Below are positions 1 through 10,697 of a stretch of DNA of 64,000 bases, piece after piece. The notes beneath the pieces were generated by a model. The model made no database searches. It was not told the origin of the DNA and worked only from the letters and a program-made list of their open reading frames with translations. A program made the position numbers and the translations under genes. Source of the stretch: Microbacterium lemovicicum (GTDB lineage: Bacteria; Actinomycetota; Actinomycetes; Actinomycetales; Microbacteriaceae); assembly GCF_003991875.1 (NCBI RefSeq), contig NZ_CP031423.1, positions 1,426,001 to 1,490,000 of the forward strand, in the 5' to 3' direction. Each line of letters opens with the position of its first letter. Within the stretch, counting starts at the first letter, position 1.

Positions 1-38
1 CCCAGCTCCACCACGGACGCATCGTGCTCGGTCATCAT
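1..38 (-). CDS. 5' end of an unidentified gene (partial)
   Basis: Only the first dozen codons are inside the window, reading M(M)TEHDASVVELG leftward off the edge. Two adjacent ATG codons lie at 36-38 and 33-35. A GAGGAG ribosome binding site at about 42-47 has the better spacing (six bases) to the second, so 35 is the likelier first base. The piece is too short to name a family. It is transcribed in the same direction as the DUF885 gene, downstream of it and beyond a hairpin. Confidence 0.6.
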   Translation of the reverse strand, partial: MMTEHDASVVEL

Positions 39-112
39 TCTCTCCTCGGCGCGACGCCTCCCGACGAGGCGTGTCTATGCGCATGCATACAAACGCGCGT
101 GGAGCGCGGCTA

Positions 113-143
113 TTCCCGGGGCGGGTGCGAACCGCCCCGGGAA
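113..143 (-). terminator. Hairpin after the DUF885 gene
   Basis: A perfect 12-bp inverted repeat (TTCCCGGGGCGG at 113-124, its complement at 132-143) with a 7-base loop begins five bases past the stop codon of the DUF885 gene. No U-tract follows, which is common for terminators in high-GC actinobacteria. Confidence 0.7.
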
Positions 144-147
144 CCGG

Positions 148-1827
148 TCAGACCGCGCGCTCGAGCGCGGTGCGGAGGGTGTCGAGGCCGACGCCTCCGA
201 TATCGAGCGCCTTCTTGTGGAACTCCTTGATCGAGAAGGCGTCACCCTTCGCCGCCGCGTAGTCGTCGCGCGCCTGCTCCCAGATGCGCTGTCCGACCTT
301 GTACGACGGCGCCTGTCCGGGCCAGCCGAGGTAGCGGTTGACCTCGAAGCGCACGAACTCGTCGGACATGTTCACGTTGCGGCGCATGAACTCCAAGGCG
401 TAGTCGGCGTCCCACGTGCCCTGGCCGTCGGGGCGCGGCTTCTTCAGGTGCACCCCGATGTCCAGCACGACGCGCGCCGCGCGCATGCGCTGGCCGTCGA
501 GCATGCCCAGCCGGTCGGCGGGGTCGTCGAGGAAGCCGAGCTGCTCCATCAGGCGCTCGGCGTAGAGGGCCCACCCCTCGGCGTGGCCGGACGTGCCGGC
601 CAGCAGCCGACGCCACGAGTTGAGCTCCCCGCGGTTGTAGACGGCCTGCGCGATCTGCAGGTGGTGGCCGGGAACGCCCTCGTGATAGACGGTGGTGAGC
701 TCGCGCCAGGCGTCGAACTCGGTCACGCCTTCGGGCACGGACCACCACATGCGACCGGGCCGAGAGAAGTCGTCGGTCGGGCCGGTGTAGTAGATCCCGC
801 CCTCCTGGGTGGGCGCGATCATGCACTCGAGGCGACGGATCGGCTCGGGGATGTCGAAGTGCGTGCGGCCGAGCTCCTCGATGGCGCGGTCGCTCGTGCG
901 CTGCATCCACTCCTGCAGCGCCTCGGTGCCGTGGAGGCGTCGCGCCGGGTCGGACTCGAGGAACGCGACGGCCTCCTCGACGGAGGCGCCGGCCTTGATC
1001 TCGTCGGCGATCGACTCCTGCTCAGCGACCATGCGCGCGAGTTCCTCGACACCCCACTCGTACGTCTCGTCGAGGTCGATGACGGCCCCGAGGAAGCGCT
1101 GCGACTGCAGGGCGTAGTTCTCGCGGCCGACCGCGTCCTCCTGCCCCGCGGCGGGCGCCAGCTCGCTCTGGAGGAAGCCGGCGAGGCGGTCGTAGGCGAC
1201 GCGGGCGGCGTTGGTGTTGTCGGAGAGCTCGCGGGCGAGGGATGCCGGCAGCTGGCCCTCCGACGGAGCGGCGCCGCCGGCGAACTCGGCGAAGAATCCG
1301 GTGTCGGCGGTGTAACGGCCGATCTGGGTGGCCACCTCCGTCACCTGGCGGCGCGCGGGGACGACACCGCGGGAGATGCCTTCGCGCAGCGTCGCGATGT
1401 AGCCGTCCACGGCGTCGGGCAGCGTCGAGAGACGGGTGGAGATGACCTTCCAGTCGTCGGAGGTGTCGGTGGGCATGAGGTCGAAGACCGCCCGGATGTC
1501 CTGGGCCGGAGAGGCGATGACATTCACGTCCCGCAGGTGCCAGCCGGCCTCGTGCACGGCGAGATCGAGGCGCAGCTCGCGGCTCAGGTCCTCCTGCGTG
1601 ACGCGGTCGATCTCATCGACCGGGTCGGCGGCCTCGAGCGCGGTCAGCGTGCGGCGCGCGGCCTCCGCCATCCGGTCGGCTCCCTGCGGGGAGTAATCGC
1701 CGAAGCGGTCGTTGTGCTCGTTGCGCCCGATGTAGGTCGCCAGGGTGGGCGCGAGCTCGGCCAAGGTGTCGACCCACGCGTCGGCGATCGTGTCGACCGG
1801 GGTGGGTGTGCGTGATGCATCCGTCAT
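148..1827 (-). CDS. DUF885 family (putative metallopeptidase)
   Basis: 559-residue protein of the DUF885 family, thought to be zinc peptidases of the gluzincin type. The signature HEGVPGHH lies near residue 382, and about 40 residues later GHAEGWALYAERL supplies the second acidic motif. Length is normal for the family and there is no signal peptide, so it should be cytoplasmic. The natural substrate is unknown. The ATG start has no ribosome binding site, but a TAGGCT box lies six bases before it, so the mRNA is probably leaderless. A hairpin follows the gene. Confidence 0.88.
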   Translation of the reverse strand: MTDASRTPTPVDTIADAWVDTLAELAPTLATYIGRNEHNDRFGDYSPQGADRMAEAARRTLTALEAADPVDEIDRVTQEDLSRELRLDLAVHEAGWHLRDVNVIASPAQDIRAVFDLMPTDTSDDWKVISTRLSTLPDAVDGYIATLREGISRGVVPARRQVTEVATQIGRYTADTGFFAEFAGGAAPSEGQLPASLARELSDNTNAARVAYDRLAGFLQSELAPAAGQEDAVGRENYALQSQRFLGAVIDLDETYEWGVEELARMVAEQESIADEIKAGASVEEAVAFLESDPARRLHGTEALQEWMQRTSDRAIEELGRTHFDIPEPIRRLECMIAPTQEGGIYYTGPTDDFSRPGRMWWSVPEGVTEFDAWRELTTVYHEGVPGHHLQIAQAVYNRGELNSWRRLLAGTSGHAEGWALYAERLMEQLGFLDDPADRLGMLDGQRMRAARVVLDIGVHLKKPRPDGQGTWDADYALEFMRRNVNMSDEFVRFEVNRYLGWPGQAPSYKVGQRIWEQARDDYAAAKGDAFSIKEFHKKALDIGGVGLDTLRTALERAV

Positions 1828-1833
1828 ACGTCG

Positions 1834-1862
1834 AGCCTAGGAGCGCGCCCGGCCCGCGACAA
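1834..1862 (-). promoter_or_regulatory. Leaderless promoter of the DUF885 gene
   Basis: On the minus strand, TTGTCG (1862-1857) is followed by a 17-bp spacer and TAGGCT (1839-1834). Six bases separate the -10 box from the ATG, so transcription should start at or next to the start codon. Confidence 0.6.
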
Positions 1863-1867
1863 TCGGG

Positions 1868-4507
1868 TCAGTGCCCGGCTTCGTTCCAGTCCGCGCCGCG
1901 GCCGATCTGCACGTCGAGCGGGACGGTGAGCGACGCGGCATCGCCCATCCGGTCGCGCACGATGCGCTCCGTGGCATCCCACTCCCCCGGCGCGACCTCC
2001 ACGACGAGCTCATCGTGGATCTGCAGCAGCACGCGCGACGACAGCTGCTGCGCGGTGAACTCCCGGTGGATGTTGAACAGCGCGACCTTCATGATGTCGG
2101 CGGCGCTGCCCTGGATGGGGGCGTTCAGCGCGGCACGCTCGGCGTTCTCGCGCAGCACCCGGTTGGGGCTGGTGAGGTCGGGGAACGGACGGCGGCGCCC
2201 GAAGATCGTCTCGGTGTAGCCGTCGATGCGCGCCTGCTCGACCGACGAGCGCAGGTAGTCGCGCACCGCCCCGAAGCGCGAGAAGTACTCCATCATGAGC
2301 TGCTTCGCCTCGGACTGGTCGATGCGCAGCTGCTTCGACAGCCCGAACGCCGAGAGGCCGTAGACGAGGCCGTACGACATCGCCTTCACCTTCGTGCGCA
2401 TGGGCGCCGTGACGTCGGCGGGGTCGACGTTGAAGACGCGAGAGCCGACGAAGCGGTGCGTGTCCTCTCCCGAGTTGAAGGCCTCGATGAGCCCCGGGTC
2501 TTCCGACAGGTGCGCCATGATGCGCATCTCGATCTGCGAGTAGTCGGCCGTCAGCAGCGCCTCGTAGCCCTCGCCGACCTCGAAGGCCGAGCGGATGCGG
2601 CGGCTCTCCTCGTTGCGGATCGGGATGTTCTGCAGGTTGGGGTCGGTGCTCGAGAGCCGGCCGGTCTGGCTGCCCGTCTGCACGTAGGTCGTGCGGATGC
2701 GCCCGTCGGCGACGATGGCGGTGTCGAGCGACTCGATGATCTGACGGAGCTTCGTGGCCTCGCGGTGCTGCAGCAGCAGGTTCAGGAACGGGTGCGGGCT
2801 GCTCTCCTGCAGATCGGCCAGGACGGCGGCATCCGTCGAGTATCCGGTCTTCGTCTTGCGGGTCTTCGGCAGCGCCAGCTCCTCGAAGAGCACCTCCTGC
2901 AGCTGCTTGGGTGAACCGAGGTTGACCTCGCGGCCGATGGCGGCGTAGGCGTCCTGCGCGATCGCGTCGGCGCGCGCGGCCAGCTCGGCGGAGAAGCCGG
3001 ACAGCTTCTCGTGGGAGACGGCGACGCCCGCGAGCTCCATGTCGGCGAGGGTCTGCAGCGTCGGCAGCTCGATGTCGCGGAGCACGGATGCCACGGAGTC
3101 GGCGAGCTCGGCACGCTGCGCCTCGGCGACGCGGAGGGTGTACCAGGAGAGCTGTCCGATGGAGGCGCCGTCGTCTTCGGGCACGAGCTGCTGCGGGTCG
3201 GCCTCGGGGAGCTTCTCGCCGAGGTAGCGGTCGACGAGGTCGGCGAGCGTTTTGTCGGGGAAGCTCGGACGCTGCAGCCAGCCCGCGAGGATCGTGTCGA
3301 AGACGAGACCGTCGAGGCGCACGCCCTCGCGGCGGAGCGCCTTGACCTGCACCTTCGCGTCGGTGAACACCTTGGGGGCGTCCGACTCGAGCCAGGGGCG
3401 GAGGGCCGCGGCGAGCTCGTCGCTCCACTCGGCTTCGACCACCGCGGTGGGCACGGCCAGGCCGATGCGCTGCGGGTGGCCGCTGTGAGTGGTGAGGGTG
3501 ACGGCCACCTCGCCCTCGGCCTCCTCGACCCAGCGGACGAGGTCGGCCGGCGTCGGCTCGGCCGGTGCGGGGGCGGCCTGCCCGGGGGCGGACCGCTGCG
3601 CGGCCATCGCCTGGTCGATTCCCGCCGCCTCGAAGACACGGGGCAGCAGCGTGCGGAACTCGAGCTGGGCGAAGATCTCGCGCACGGCCTGCGCGTCGAT
3701 CGGCTGCACCTCGAGCTGCTCGGGCGTGACCGGCAGCTCGACGTCGGTGAGCAGGCGGTTCAGGGTGCGGTTGCGGCGCACGTCGTCGATGTGCTCTCTG
3801 AGGTTGTTGCCCACGACGCCGGTCACCTTGTCGGCGTTCTCGAGCAGCGCCTCGAGCGAGCCGAACTGGTTCAGCCACTTGACGGCGGTCTTCTCCCCCA
3901 CCTTCGGCACGCCGGGGAGGTTGTCGCTGGTCTCGCCGACCAGGGCGGCGATGTCGGGATACTGCTCCGGCTCCACGCCGTACCGCTCGCGCACGGCCGC
4001 CGCGTCGTAGCGCTTCAACTGCGAGACGCCCTGCACGTTCGGGTAGAGCAGCGTGACGCGGTCGTTGACGAGCTGAATGGTGTCGCGGTCGCCGGAGCAG
4101 ACCAGCACGTCGTAGCCGGCCTCTGCACCCTGCGTCGCGAGAGTGGCGAGGATGTCGTCGGCCTCGAAGTCCTCCTTCGCCAGCACGTGGATGCTCATCG
4201 CCGCGAGGCAGTCCTTCAGGAGCGGGATCTGGCCCTGGAACTCCTTCGGCGTCTCCGAGCGGTTCGCCTTGTACTCCGTGTAGGCGCGCGTGCGGAACGA
4301 CTGCCGCGACGTGTCGAAGGCGACCGCCATGTGCGTCGGCTTCTCGGCCTTGATGAGGTTGATCAGCATCGCGAGGAACCCGTAGATCCCGTTGGTGTGC
4401 TGCCCGTCCTTGGTGGAGAAGTTGTCGACCGGGAGGGCGTAGAACGCCCGGTAGGCCAGCGAGTGGCCGTCGACGACCAGAAGGGTAGGCTTCGAAGGAT
4501 CCGTCAC
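1868..4507 (-). CDS. polA: DNA polymerase I
   Basis: 879-residue family A DNA polymerase used for gap filling, Okazaki fragment processing and repair. The N-terminal 290 or so residues are the 5' nuclease (FEADDILATLA, CSGDRDT). Motif A (DYSQIEMR) is near residue 654, the O-helix region (VKAMSYGLVYG) follows, and motif C (QIHDELVVEV) is near residue 829. In the central exonuclease domain the metal-binding DxE motif is not seen (the strand reads VAVTLTTH), so proofreading is probably absent, as in other actinobacterial Pol I. Translation starts with GTG, with a TAGGCT box six bases upstream and no ribosome binding site. Confidence 0.97.
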   Translation of the reverse strand: MTDPSKPTLLVVDGHSLAYRAFYALPVDNFSTKDGQHTNGIYGFLAMLINLIKAEKPTHMAVAFDTSRQSFRTRAYTEYKANRSETPKEFQGQIPLLKDCLAAMSIHVLAKEDFEADDILATLATQGAEAGYDVLVCSGDRDTIQLVNDRVTLLYPNVQGVSQLKRYDAAAVRERYGVEPEQYPDIAALVGETSDNLPGVPKVGEKTAVKWLNQFGSLEALLENADKVTGVVGNNLREHIDDVRRNRTLNRLLTDVELPVTPEQLEVQPIDAQAVREIFAQLEFRTLLPRVFEAAGIDQAMAAQRSAPGQAAPAPAEPTPADLVRWVEEAEGEVAVTLTTHSGHPQRIGLAVPTAVVEAEWSDELAAALRPWLESDAPKVFTDAKVQVKALRREGVRLDGLVFDTILAGWLQRPSFPDKTLADLVDRYLGEKLPEADPQQLVPEDDGASIGQLSWYTLRVAEAQRAELADSVASVLRDIELPTLQTLADMELAGVAVSHEKLSGFSAELAARADAIAQDAYAAIGREVNLGSPKQLQEVLFEELALPKTRKTKTGYSTDAAVLADLQESSPHPFLNLLLQHREATKLRQIIESLDTAIVADGRIRTTYVQTGSQTGRLSSTDPNLQNIPIRNEESRRIRSAFEVGEGYEALLTADYSQIEMRIMAHLSEDPGLIEAFNSGEDTHRFVGSRVFNVDPADVTAPMRTKVKAMSYGLVYGLSAFGLSKQLRIDQSEAKQLMMEYFSRFGAVRDYLRSSVEQARIDGYTETIFGRRRPFPDLTSPNRVLRENAERAALNAPIQGSAADIMKVALFNIHREFTAQQLSSRVLLQIHDELVVEVAPGEWDATERIVRDRMGDAASLTVPLDVQIGRGADWNEAGH

Positions 4508-4513
4508 CGTCCC

Positions 4514-4519
4514 AGCCTA
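4514..4519 (-). promoter_or_regulatory. -10 box of polA (leaderless)
   Basis: TAGGCT on the minus strand, six bases before the GTG start of polA. No good -35 hexamer is visible. The arrangement matches several other genes in the window. Confidence 0.5.
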
Positions 4520-4572
4520 GCCAGCGGTGCCGACAGCGAATCCCGACGTCGAGAGCGACCTACGAGCGACCT

Positions 4573-5004
4573 ATGAGCGACCAGCCCCCCGCCGACATGA
4601 ACGGACTCGAGTGGGCGGCCCGTCGCGGCATGGGCACCCTCGCCGAGAAGATGGGCTTCCAGTGGGTGGAGTTCACCCTGGAGCGCTGCGTCGCCACCAT
4701 GCCGGTCGAGGGGAACACCCAGCCGGTGGGGCTCCTGCACGGCGGTGCCTACGTCGTGCTGGGCGAATCGCTCGGCTCCATGGCGGCCAATCTGCACGCC
4801 GGCCCCGGGCGGCTCGCCGTGGGCGTGGACATCAACGCGACGCACACCCGGTCGGCGACGTCGGGCCTCGTGACGGGCGTGTGCACGCCGATCCACCTCG
4901 GGCGCAGCATGACGGTGCACGAGATCGTCTGTTCCGACGATCAGGGTCGCCGGTGCAGCACGATCCGCATCACGAACCTGATCAAGGACGCGCCCACGCG
5001 CTGA
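4573..5004 (+). CDS. Hotdog-fold PaaI-type thioesterase
   Basis: 143-residue single-domain hotdog protein of the PaaI/DUF4442-like acyl-CoA thioesterase group. The conserved region LLHGGAYVVLGESLGSMAA gives the HGG turn and the acidic helix residue that normally activates water on the thioester, and GVDINATHTRSA follows in the next strand. The enzyme is expected to hydrolyse acyl-CoA or aromatic CoA esters in the cytoplasm as a dimer or tetramer. The substrate cannot be told from sequence. It is divergent from polA, with only 65 bases between the starts, and has no clear ribosome binding site. Confidence 0.85.
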   Translation: MSDQPPADMNGLEWAARRGMGTLAEKMGFQWVEFTLERCVATMPVEGNTQPVGLLHGGAYVVLGESLGSMAANLHAGPGRLAVGVDINATHTRSATSGLVTGVCTPIHLGRSMTVHEIVCSDDQGRRCSTIRITNLIKDAPTR

Positions 5005-5037
5005 CCGGATGCCGCGGCATCCGGTTCTCGAGAGGTG

Positions 5038-5658
5038 TCAGGCCTTCTTCGGAGCGAGCTGCTCGATGATCGCCTTGGCGACGTCCTGCATCGTGAGACG
5101 GCGGTCCATCGACGCCTTCTGGATCCAGCGGAAGGCCTCGGGCTCGCTCAGACCCATCTTCTCGTTGAGAAGGCCCTTGGCCCGATCGACGAGCTTGCGG
5201 GTCTCGAAGCGCTCGACCATGTCGGCGACCTCGGCCTCGAGCGTGATGATCTGCTCGTAGCGGGCCAGTGCGATCTCGATCGCGGGCAGGAGGTCATTCG
5301 GCGTGAAGGGCTTCACGACGTACGCCAGCGCGCCGGCCTCGCTCGCACGCTCCACGAGCTCCTTCTGGCTGAAGGCGGTGAGGAGCACGACGGGCGCGAT
5401 GTGGTTCTTGCTGAGCTTCTCGGCCGCGGAGATGCCGTCGAGCTGAGGCATCTTGACGTCCATGATGACGAGGTCCGGGCGGAGCTCGGTGGCCAGCTGC
5501 ACGGCGGTCTCGCCGTCACCGGCCTCCCCGACCACGTCGAAGCCGTTGTCGCGGAGGATCTCGACGATGTCGAGACGGATCAGCGATTCGTCCTCGGCCA
5601 CCACCACGCGACGAGGGGCGGTGGAGGAGGATTCTGCCGTCGGCTGTTCGTCAGTCAC
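5038..5658 (-). CDS. Receiver-ANTAR response regulator (PdtaR-like)
   Basis: 206-residue two-domain regulator. Residues about 18-130 are a receiver with the acidic pair EDE, the phospho-acceptor in VIMDVKMP and the lysine in VVKPF. The C-terminal third is an ANTAR RNA-binding domain (ARKLVDRAKGLLNEKMGL pattern, FRWIQKASMDRR). ANTAR proteins bind paired hexaloop hairpins in mRNA leaders and prevent termination. The mycobacterial relative PdtaR (Rv1626) is controlled by the histidine kinase PdtaS. No kinase gene is nearby here. The GTG start follows a TAGGAT box by six bases, suggesting a leaderless mRNA. Confidence 0.93.
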   Translation of the reverse strand: MTDEQPTAESSSTAPRRVVVAEDESLIRLDIVEILRDNGFDVVGEAGDGETAVQLATELRPDLVIMDVKMPQLDGISAAEKLSKNHIAPVVLLTAFSQKELVERASEAGALAYVVKPFTPNDLLPAIEIALARYEQIITLEAEVADMVERFETRKLVDRAKGLLNEKMGLSEPEAFRWIQKASMDRRLTMQDVAKAIIEQLAPKKA

Positions 5659-5664
5659 GATTGA

Positions 5665-5670
5665 ATCCTA
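5665..5670 (-). promoter_or_regulatory. -10 box of the ANTAR regulator gene (leaderless)
   Basis: TAGGAT on the minus strand, six bases before the GTG start. TTGGGA lies 19 bp further upstream as a possible -35 element. Confidence 0.5.
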
Positions 5671-5846
5671 CGGCCACAGAGGCGCGACATCCCAACGGAC
5701 CCTTCGGCGGTGCATCGCAGGGGCGGCGGAGCGGCGCAGCGGTACCCTCGACCGGTGACCGTGACGATCGTCGCCGAGCGGCCGTCCGGAGGCTGAACCC
5801 GGGGCGGCGCACGTCTCTGCGGTAGGGTCGTTCCGCGAGTGTGCGG

Positions 5847-5932
5847 GCCGGTGTGGCGGAATGGCAGACGCGACCGACTCAAAATCGGTTGTCCGTGAGG
5901 GCATGTGGGTTCGAGTCCCACCACCGGTACCA
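5847..5932 (+). tRNA. tRNA-Leu(CAA)
   Basis: 86-base class II tRNA with encoded CCA end. The acceptor arm GCCGGTG pairs with CACCGGT (first pair G-U). The anticodon stem ACCGA/TCGGT encloses the loop CTCAAAA with anticodon CAA at 5880-5882, read for UUG leucine codons. A long variable arm and the T arm GTGGG-TTCGAGT-CCCAC follow. No integrase or duplicated 3' end is nearby, so it is not marking an integrated element here. Confidence 0.96.
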
Positions 5933-5993
5933 CGCTGGCGGATGACCATCTTCTCCGCCCTGTCAATCCCTGCGGACGGTGTCCGGAGGCTCG

Positions 5994-7658
5994 ATGAGAC
6001 TGAGTGCTCATCGAGCGGAGGACGCGTTGGGCGCAGACAGGATCGACCGGGCGGCGAGCGAGCTGTTCGGGTGGGAATCGGTGCGGGACGGGCAGCGGCG
6101 CAGCGTCGAGGCGCTGCTGGAAGGCCGCGATGTCGTCGCGGTGATGCCGACCGGCGCCGGGAAGTCCGCGGTGTACCAGCTCGCCGGAGCGCTGCGCGAC
6201 GGGCTGACGCTGGTCGTCTCGCCCCTCATCGCGCTGCAGACGGACCAGCTCGAGCAGCTGTCCGCGGCGCCGGCCGCCCCGCGGGGCGCGGCGGTCAACT
6301 CGTCGCTCGGCGCGCGGGCGATCGAGGATGCCTGGGCGCAGGCCGAGTCGGGCGGCATCAGGTTCCTCTTCCTCGCGCCCGAGCAGCTGGCGAAGGACGA
6401 GGTGCTCGACCGGCTCGCCGGCCTCGACGTGGGTCTGCTCGTCGTCGACGAGGCCCACTGCGTGGCCTCCTGGGGTCACGACTTCCGGCCCGACTACCTG
6501 CGGCTCGGCGACGCGCGCGAGCGGCTCGGCGGACCGCCGACCGTGGCGCTCACCGCGACGGCGGCCGAGCCGGTGCGCGAGGAGATCGTCCGGCGCCTGT
6601 CGCTCGAGGACCCGCTGCTCGTGGTGCAGGGCGTCGACCGCCCCCACATCGACCTCGAGGTGCGCCGGCACGCCGACGAGCCCGAGAAGCGGCAGCATCT
6701 GCTCGACCTCGTGGCGGTGCTCGACGGCTGCGGACTCGTCTACGCGGCCACGCGGCGCGATGCCGAGGAGTACGCCTCCGCGCTGGCCGAGCGCGGCATC
6801 CGCTCCCTCGCCTATCACGCCGGGCTTCCGGCGAAGGACCGTCGCACGGTGCAGGAGGCGTTCCACGTCGGTGACGTCGATGTGGTCGTCGCCACCAGCG
6901 CGTTCGGGATGGGCATCGACAAGCCCGACGTCCGCTTCGTCGTGCACGCCTCGGTCCCCGAGTCGCTCGACGCCTACTACCAGGAGGTCGGTCGCGCCGG
7001 ACGCGACGGCGAGGCTGCGCGGGCCGTGCTGTTCTACCGCTCCGAAGACCTCGGCATCCGGAAGTACTTCACCTCCCGCACCGTCGACCAGGCCCGCCTG
7101 CGGGCCGCGTACAAGGCGGTCGTGGCCGCCGGTGCGCCGATCCGCGCCGCTGCGCTGGCCCTGGCGGTGCGGGTGTCGTCCCGAGCGATCACGGGGATCG
7201 TGAACCTCCTCGTCGAGGCGGGCGCGGTGCGCGTGACGCGGGCGGGCATCGAGGCGGTCGGCGCACTCACCACGCGTCAGGTCGTCGCGCGCTCCGTGGA
7301 GGCCTCCGATCGGCGGGAGCGCATCGAGGTGTCGCGGCTCGAGGTCATGCGCCGCTACGCCGAGACGCGGGACTGCCGGCGCCGCGTGCTGCTGTCGTAT
7401 TTCGGTGACGAGCTCGACGAGCCCTGCGGGCGCTGCGACACGTGCCGGGCCGGCACCGCGTCGGTGCACGAGGAGGAGCTGGATGCCGCGACCGCCCCGT
7501 TCCCGTCGGGCTCGACGGTGCGCCACGCGGCGTGGGGCGAGGGCAGCGTCGTGGAGGTGGACCCCGACCGCCTGACCGTGTTCTTCCCGTCGGAGGGGTA
7601 CAAGGTGCTCGCCCTGGACGTGGTGCAGGAGGGCGACCTGCTGCGACGAGTGGCGTGA
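5994..7658 (+). CDS. recQ: ATP-dependent DNA helicase RecQ
   Basis: 554-residue superfamily 2 helicase that unwinds DNA 3' to 5' in recombinational repair. Motif I (GAGKS) is near residue 54, motif II is DEAHC, motif V is in VATSAFGMGIDKPDVRFV, and motif VI is EVGRAGRDG. A RecQ-C-terminal zinc site follows (CRRRVLLSYFGDE and CGRCDTC). I see no clear HRDC domain. The last 70 residues form a small strand-rich tail (HAAWGEGSVVEVD). ATG 5994 was chosen because GGAGG at 5984-5988 is correctly spaced. GTG 5979 is an alternative five codons upstream. Confidence 0.93.
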   Translation: MRLSAHRAEDALGADRIDRAASELFGWESVRDGQRRSVEALLEGRDVVAVMPTGAGKSAVYQLAGALRDGLTLVVSPLIALQTDQLEQLSAAPAAPRGAAVNSSLGARAIEDAWAQAESGGIRFLFLAPEQLAKDEVLDRLAGLDVGLLVVDEAHCVASWGHDFRPDYLRLGDARERLGGPPTVALTATAAEPVREEIVRRLSLEDPLLVVQGVDRPHIDLEVRRHADEPEKRQHLLDLVAVLDGCGLVYAATRRDAEEYASALAERGIRSLAYHAGLPAKDRRTVQEAFHVGDVDVVVATSAFGMGIDKPDVRFVVHASVPESLDAYYQEVGRAGRDGEAARAVLFYRSEDLGIRKYFTSRTVDQARLRAAYKAVVAAGAPIRAAALALAVRVSSRAITGIVNLLVEAGAVRVTRAGIEAVGALTTRQVVARSVEASDRRERIEVSRLEVMRRYAETRDCRRRVLLSYFGDELDEPCGRCDTCRAGTASVHEEELDAATAPFPSGSTVRHAAWGEGSVVEVDPDRLTVFFPSEGYKVLALDVVQEGDLLRRVA

Positions 7659-7664
7659 GGACGG

Positions 7665-7700
7665 GCGACGGCCGCGTTCCCGGAGGAACGCGGCCGTCGC
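7665..7700. terminator. Bidirectional terminator between recQ and pyk
   Basis: Perfect 16-bp inverted repeat (7665-7680 and 7685-7700) closed by the tetraloop CGGA. It starts seven bases after the recQ stop and ends 20 bases after the pyk stop on the other strand, so it can serve both convergent genes. Confidence 0.9.
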
Positions 7701-7719
7701 CGTCGCAGGGAGGCTGTGC

Positions 7720-9171
7720 CTACTGCTGCACCGCCTGGTAGATCGGCGCCTTGCCGTGCAGGGCGTCGCCGATCTTGTGGATGCGGATGTCGTTGGTCGA
7801 GCCGATGATTCCGGGAGGGGATCCGGAGATCACCACGACCTTGTCTCCGACCTTCGCCAGGTCGTTGGAGAGGAAGTAGTCGTCGACCTGGATGAACATG
7901 CGGTCGGTGTGCACGACGTGCTCCACCAGCGTCGACTTCACGCCCCAGGTCAGCGCCATGCGGCGGCGGATGGCCGGGTCGGGGGTGAACCCGATCATGG
8001 GGATGCGCGGCCGCAGGCGCGACATGCGACGCGCGGTGTCGCCCGACTCCGTGAAGATGCAGAGGAACTTGGCGTCGACGAAGTCGGCCACCTCGAGCGC
8101 GGCCAGCGTGATCGCGCCGCCCTGCGTGCGGGGCTTGGTGGTGAGGGGCTGGATGCGCTCCAGGCCGTGCTCCTCCGTCGAGTCCACGATGCGGGCCATG
8201 GTCTCGACCACGACGACCGGGTACTTGCCGACGCTGGTCTCGCCCGAGAGCATGACCGCGTCCGCGCCGTCGAGGACGGCGTTGGCGACGTCGCTGGTCT
8301 CGGCGCGGGTGGGCACCGGGTTCTCGATCATGGACTCGAGCATCTGTGTGGCGACGATGACGGGCTTGGCCATGCGGCGGCAGAGCTCCACGGCGCGCTT
8401 CTGCACGATGGGCACGGCCTCGAGGGGCAGCTCGACGCCGAGGTCGCCGCGGGCGACCATGATGCCGTCGAAGGCGTCGATGATCTGCTCGAGGTTGTCG
8501 ACCGCCTGCGGCTTCTCGATCTTGGCGATGACCGGGACGTGACGCCCCTCCTCCGCCATGATGACGTGCACGCGCTGGACGTCTTTCGCGTCGCGCACGA
8601 ACGACAGCGCGATGAGGTCCGCTCCGATGTTCAGGCCCCAGCGGAGGTCGTCCTCGTCCTTCTGGCTGAGCGCCGGGACGTTGACGGCCACGCCGGGGAG
8701 GTTGATGCCCTTGTTGTTGGACACCGGTCCGCCCACGATGACGCGGGTGGTGACGACCGTGCCGTCGGTCTCGACGACCTCCACGCGCACCTTGCCGTCG
8801 TCGATGAGGAGGAAGTCGCCGGGCTTCACGTCGTTCGGCAGGCCCTTGAAGGTCGTGCCGACGATCTCCTTCGTGCCGAGGATCTCCTCGGTGGTGATCT
8901 TGAAGATGTCGCCGGCGGCGAGGTCGTGCGGTCCGTTCTCGAACTTGCCGAGGCGGATCTTCGGACCCTGCAGGTCGACCAGGACGGCGACGGGGCGACC
9001 CGCGTCGTCGGCAGCCTTGCGGACGTTGGCGAAGTTGGCCTCGTGGACCGAGTAGTCGCCGTGGCTGAGGTTCAGGCGGGCGACGTCGACGCCGGCATCG
9101 ATGATGGCTCGTACCTGGTCATATGACGAGGTGGCGGGCCCGAGCGTGGCGACGATCTTGGCGCGTCTCAT
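7720..9171 (-). CDS. pyk: Pyruvate kinase
   Basis: 483-residue glycolytic enzyme converting phosphoenolpyruvate and ADP to pyruvate and ATP. It starts MRRAKIVATLGPATSS. NLSHGD, the catalytic lysine region KIEKPQAVDNL with VARGDLGVELP, and MLSGETSVGKYP are all present. The C-terminal allosteric domain is complete. The start was set at ATG 9171, where the family begins and GGAG lies about nine bases upstream. The open frame continues much further upstream but only through the gltD antisense register. It follows gltD by 59 bases and could be read from the same transcript. Confidence 0.97.
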   Translation of the reverse strand: MRRAKIVATLGPATSSYDQVRAIIDAGVDVARLNLSHGDYSVHEANFANVRKAADDAGRPVAVLVDLQGPKIRLGKFENGPHDLAAGDIFKITTEEILGTKEIVGTTFKGLPNDVKPGDFLLIDDGKVRVEVVETDGTVVTTRVIVGGPVSNNKGINLPGVAVNVPALSQKDEDDLRWGLNIGADLIALSFVRDAKDVQRVHVIMAEEGRHVPVIAKIEKPQAVDNLEQIIDAFDGIMVARGDLGVELPLEAVPIVQKRAVELCRRMAKPVIVATQMLESMIENPVPTRAETSDVANAVLDGADAVMLSGETSVGKYPVVVVETMARIVDSTEEHGLERIQPLTTKPRTQGGAITLAALEVADFVDAKFLCIFTESGDTARRMSRLRPRIPMIGFTPDPAIRRRMALTWGVKSTLVEHVVHTDRMFIQVDDYFLSNDLAKVGDKVVVISGSPPGIIGSTNDIRIHKIGDALHGKAPIYQAVQQ

Positions 9172-9230
9172 CCGTATGTTCTCCGGGTTTCGGGAAGGGG
9201 GTGGGGGGGTGTCGATCGACGTGAGCCAGA

Positions 9231-10689
<1,459 letters not shown>

Positions 10690-10697
<8 letters not shown>

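Noticed and set aside
5847..5932. tRNA-Leu as an integration site
   Set aside because: No integrase, no repeated 3' end and no accessory genes follow. recQ begins about 60 bases later.
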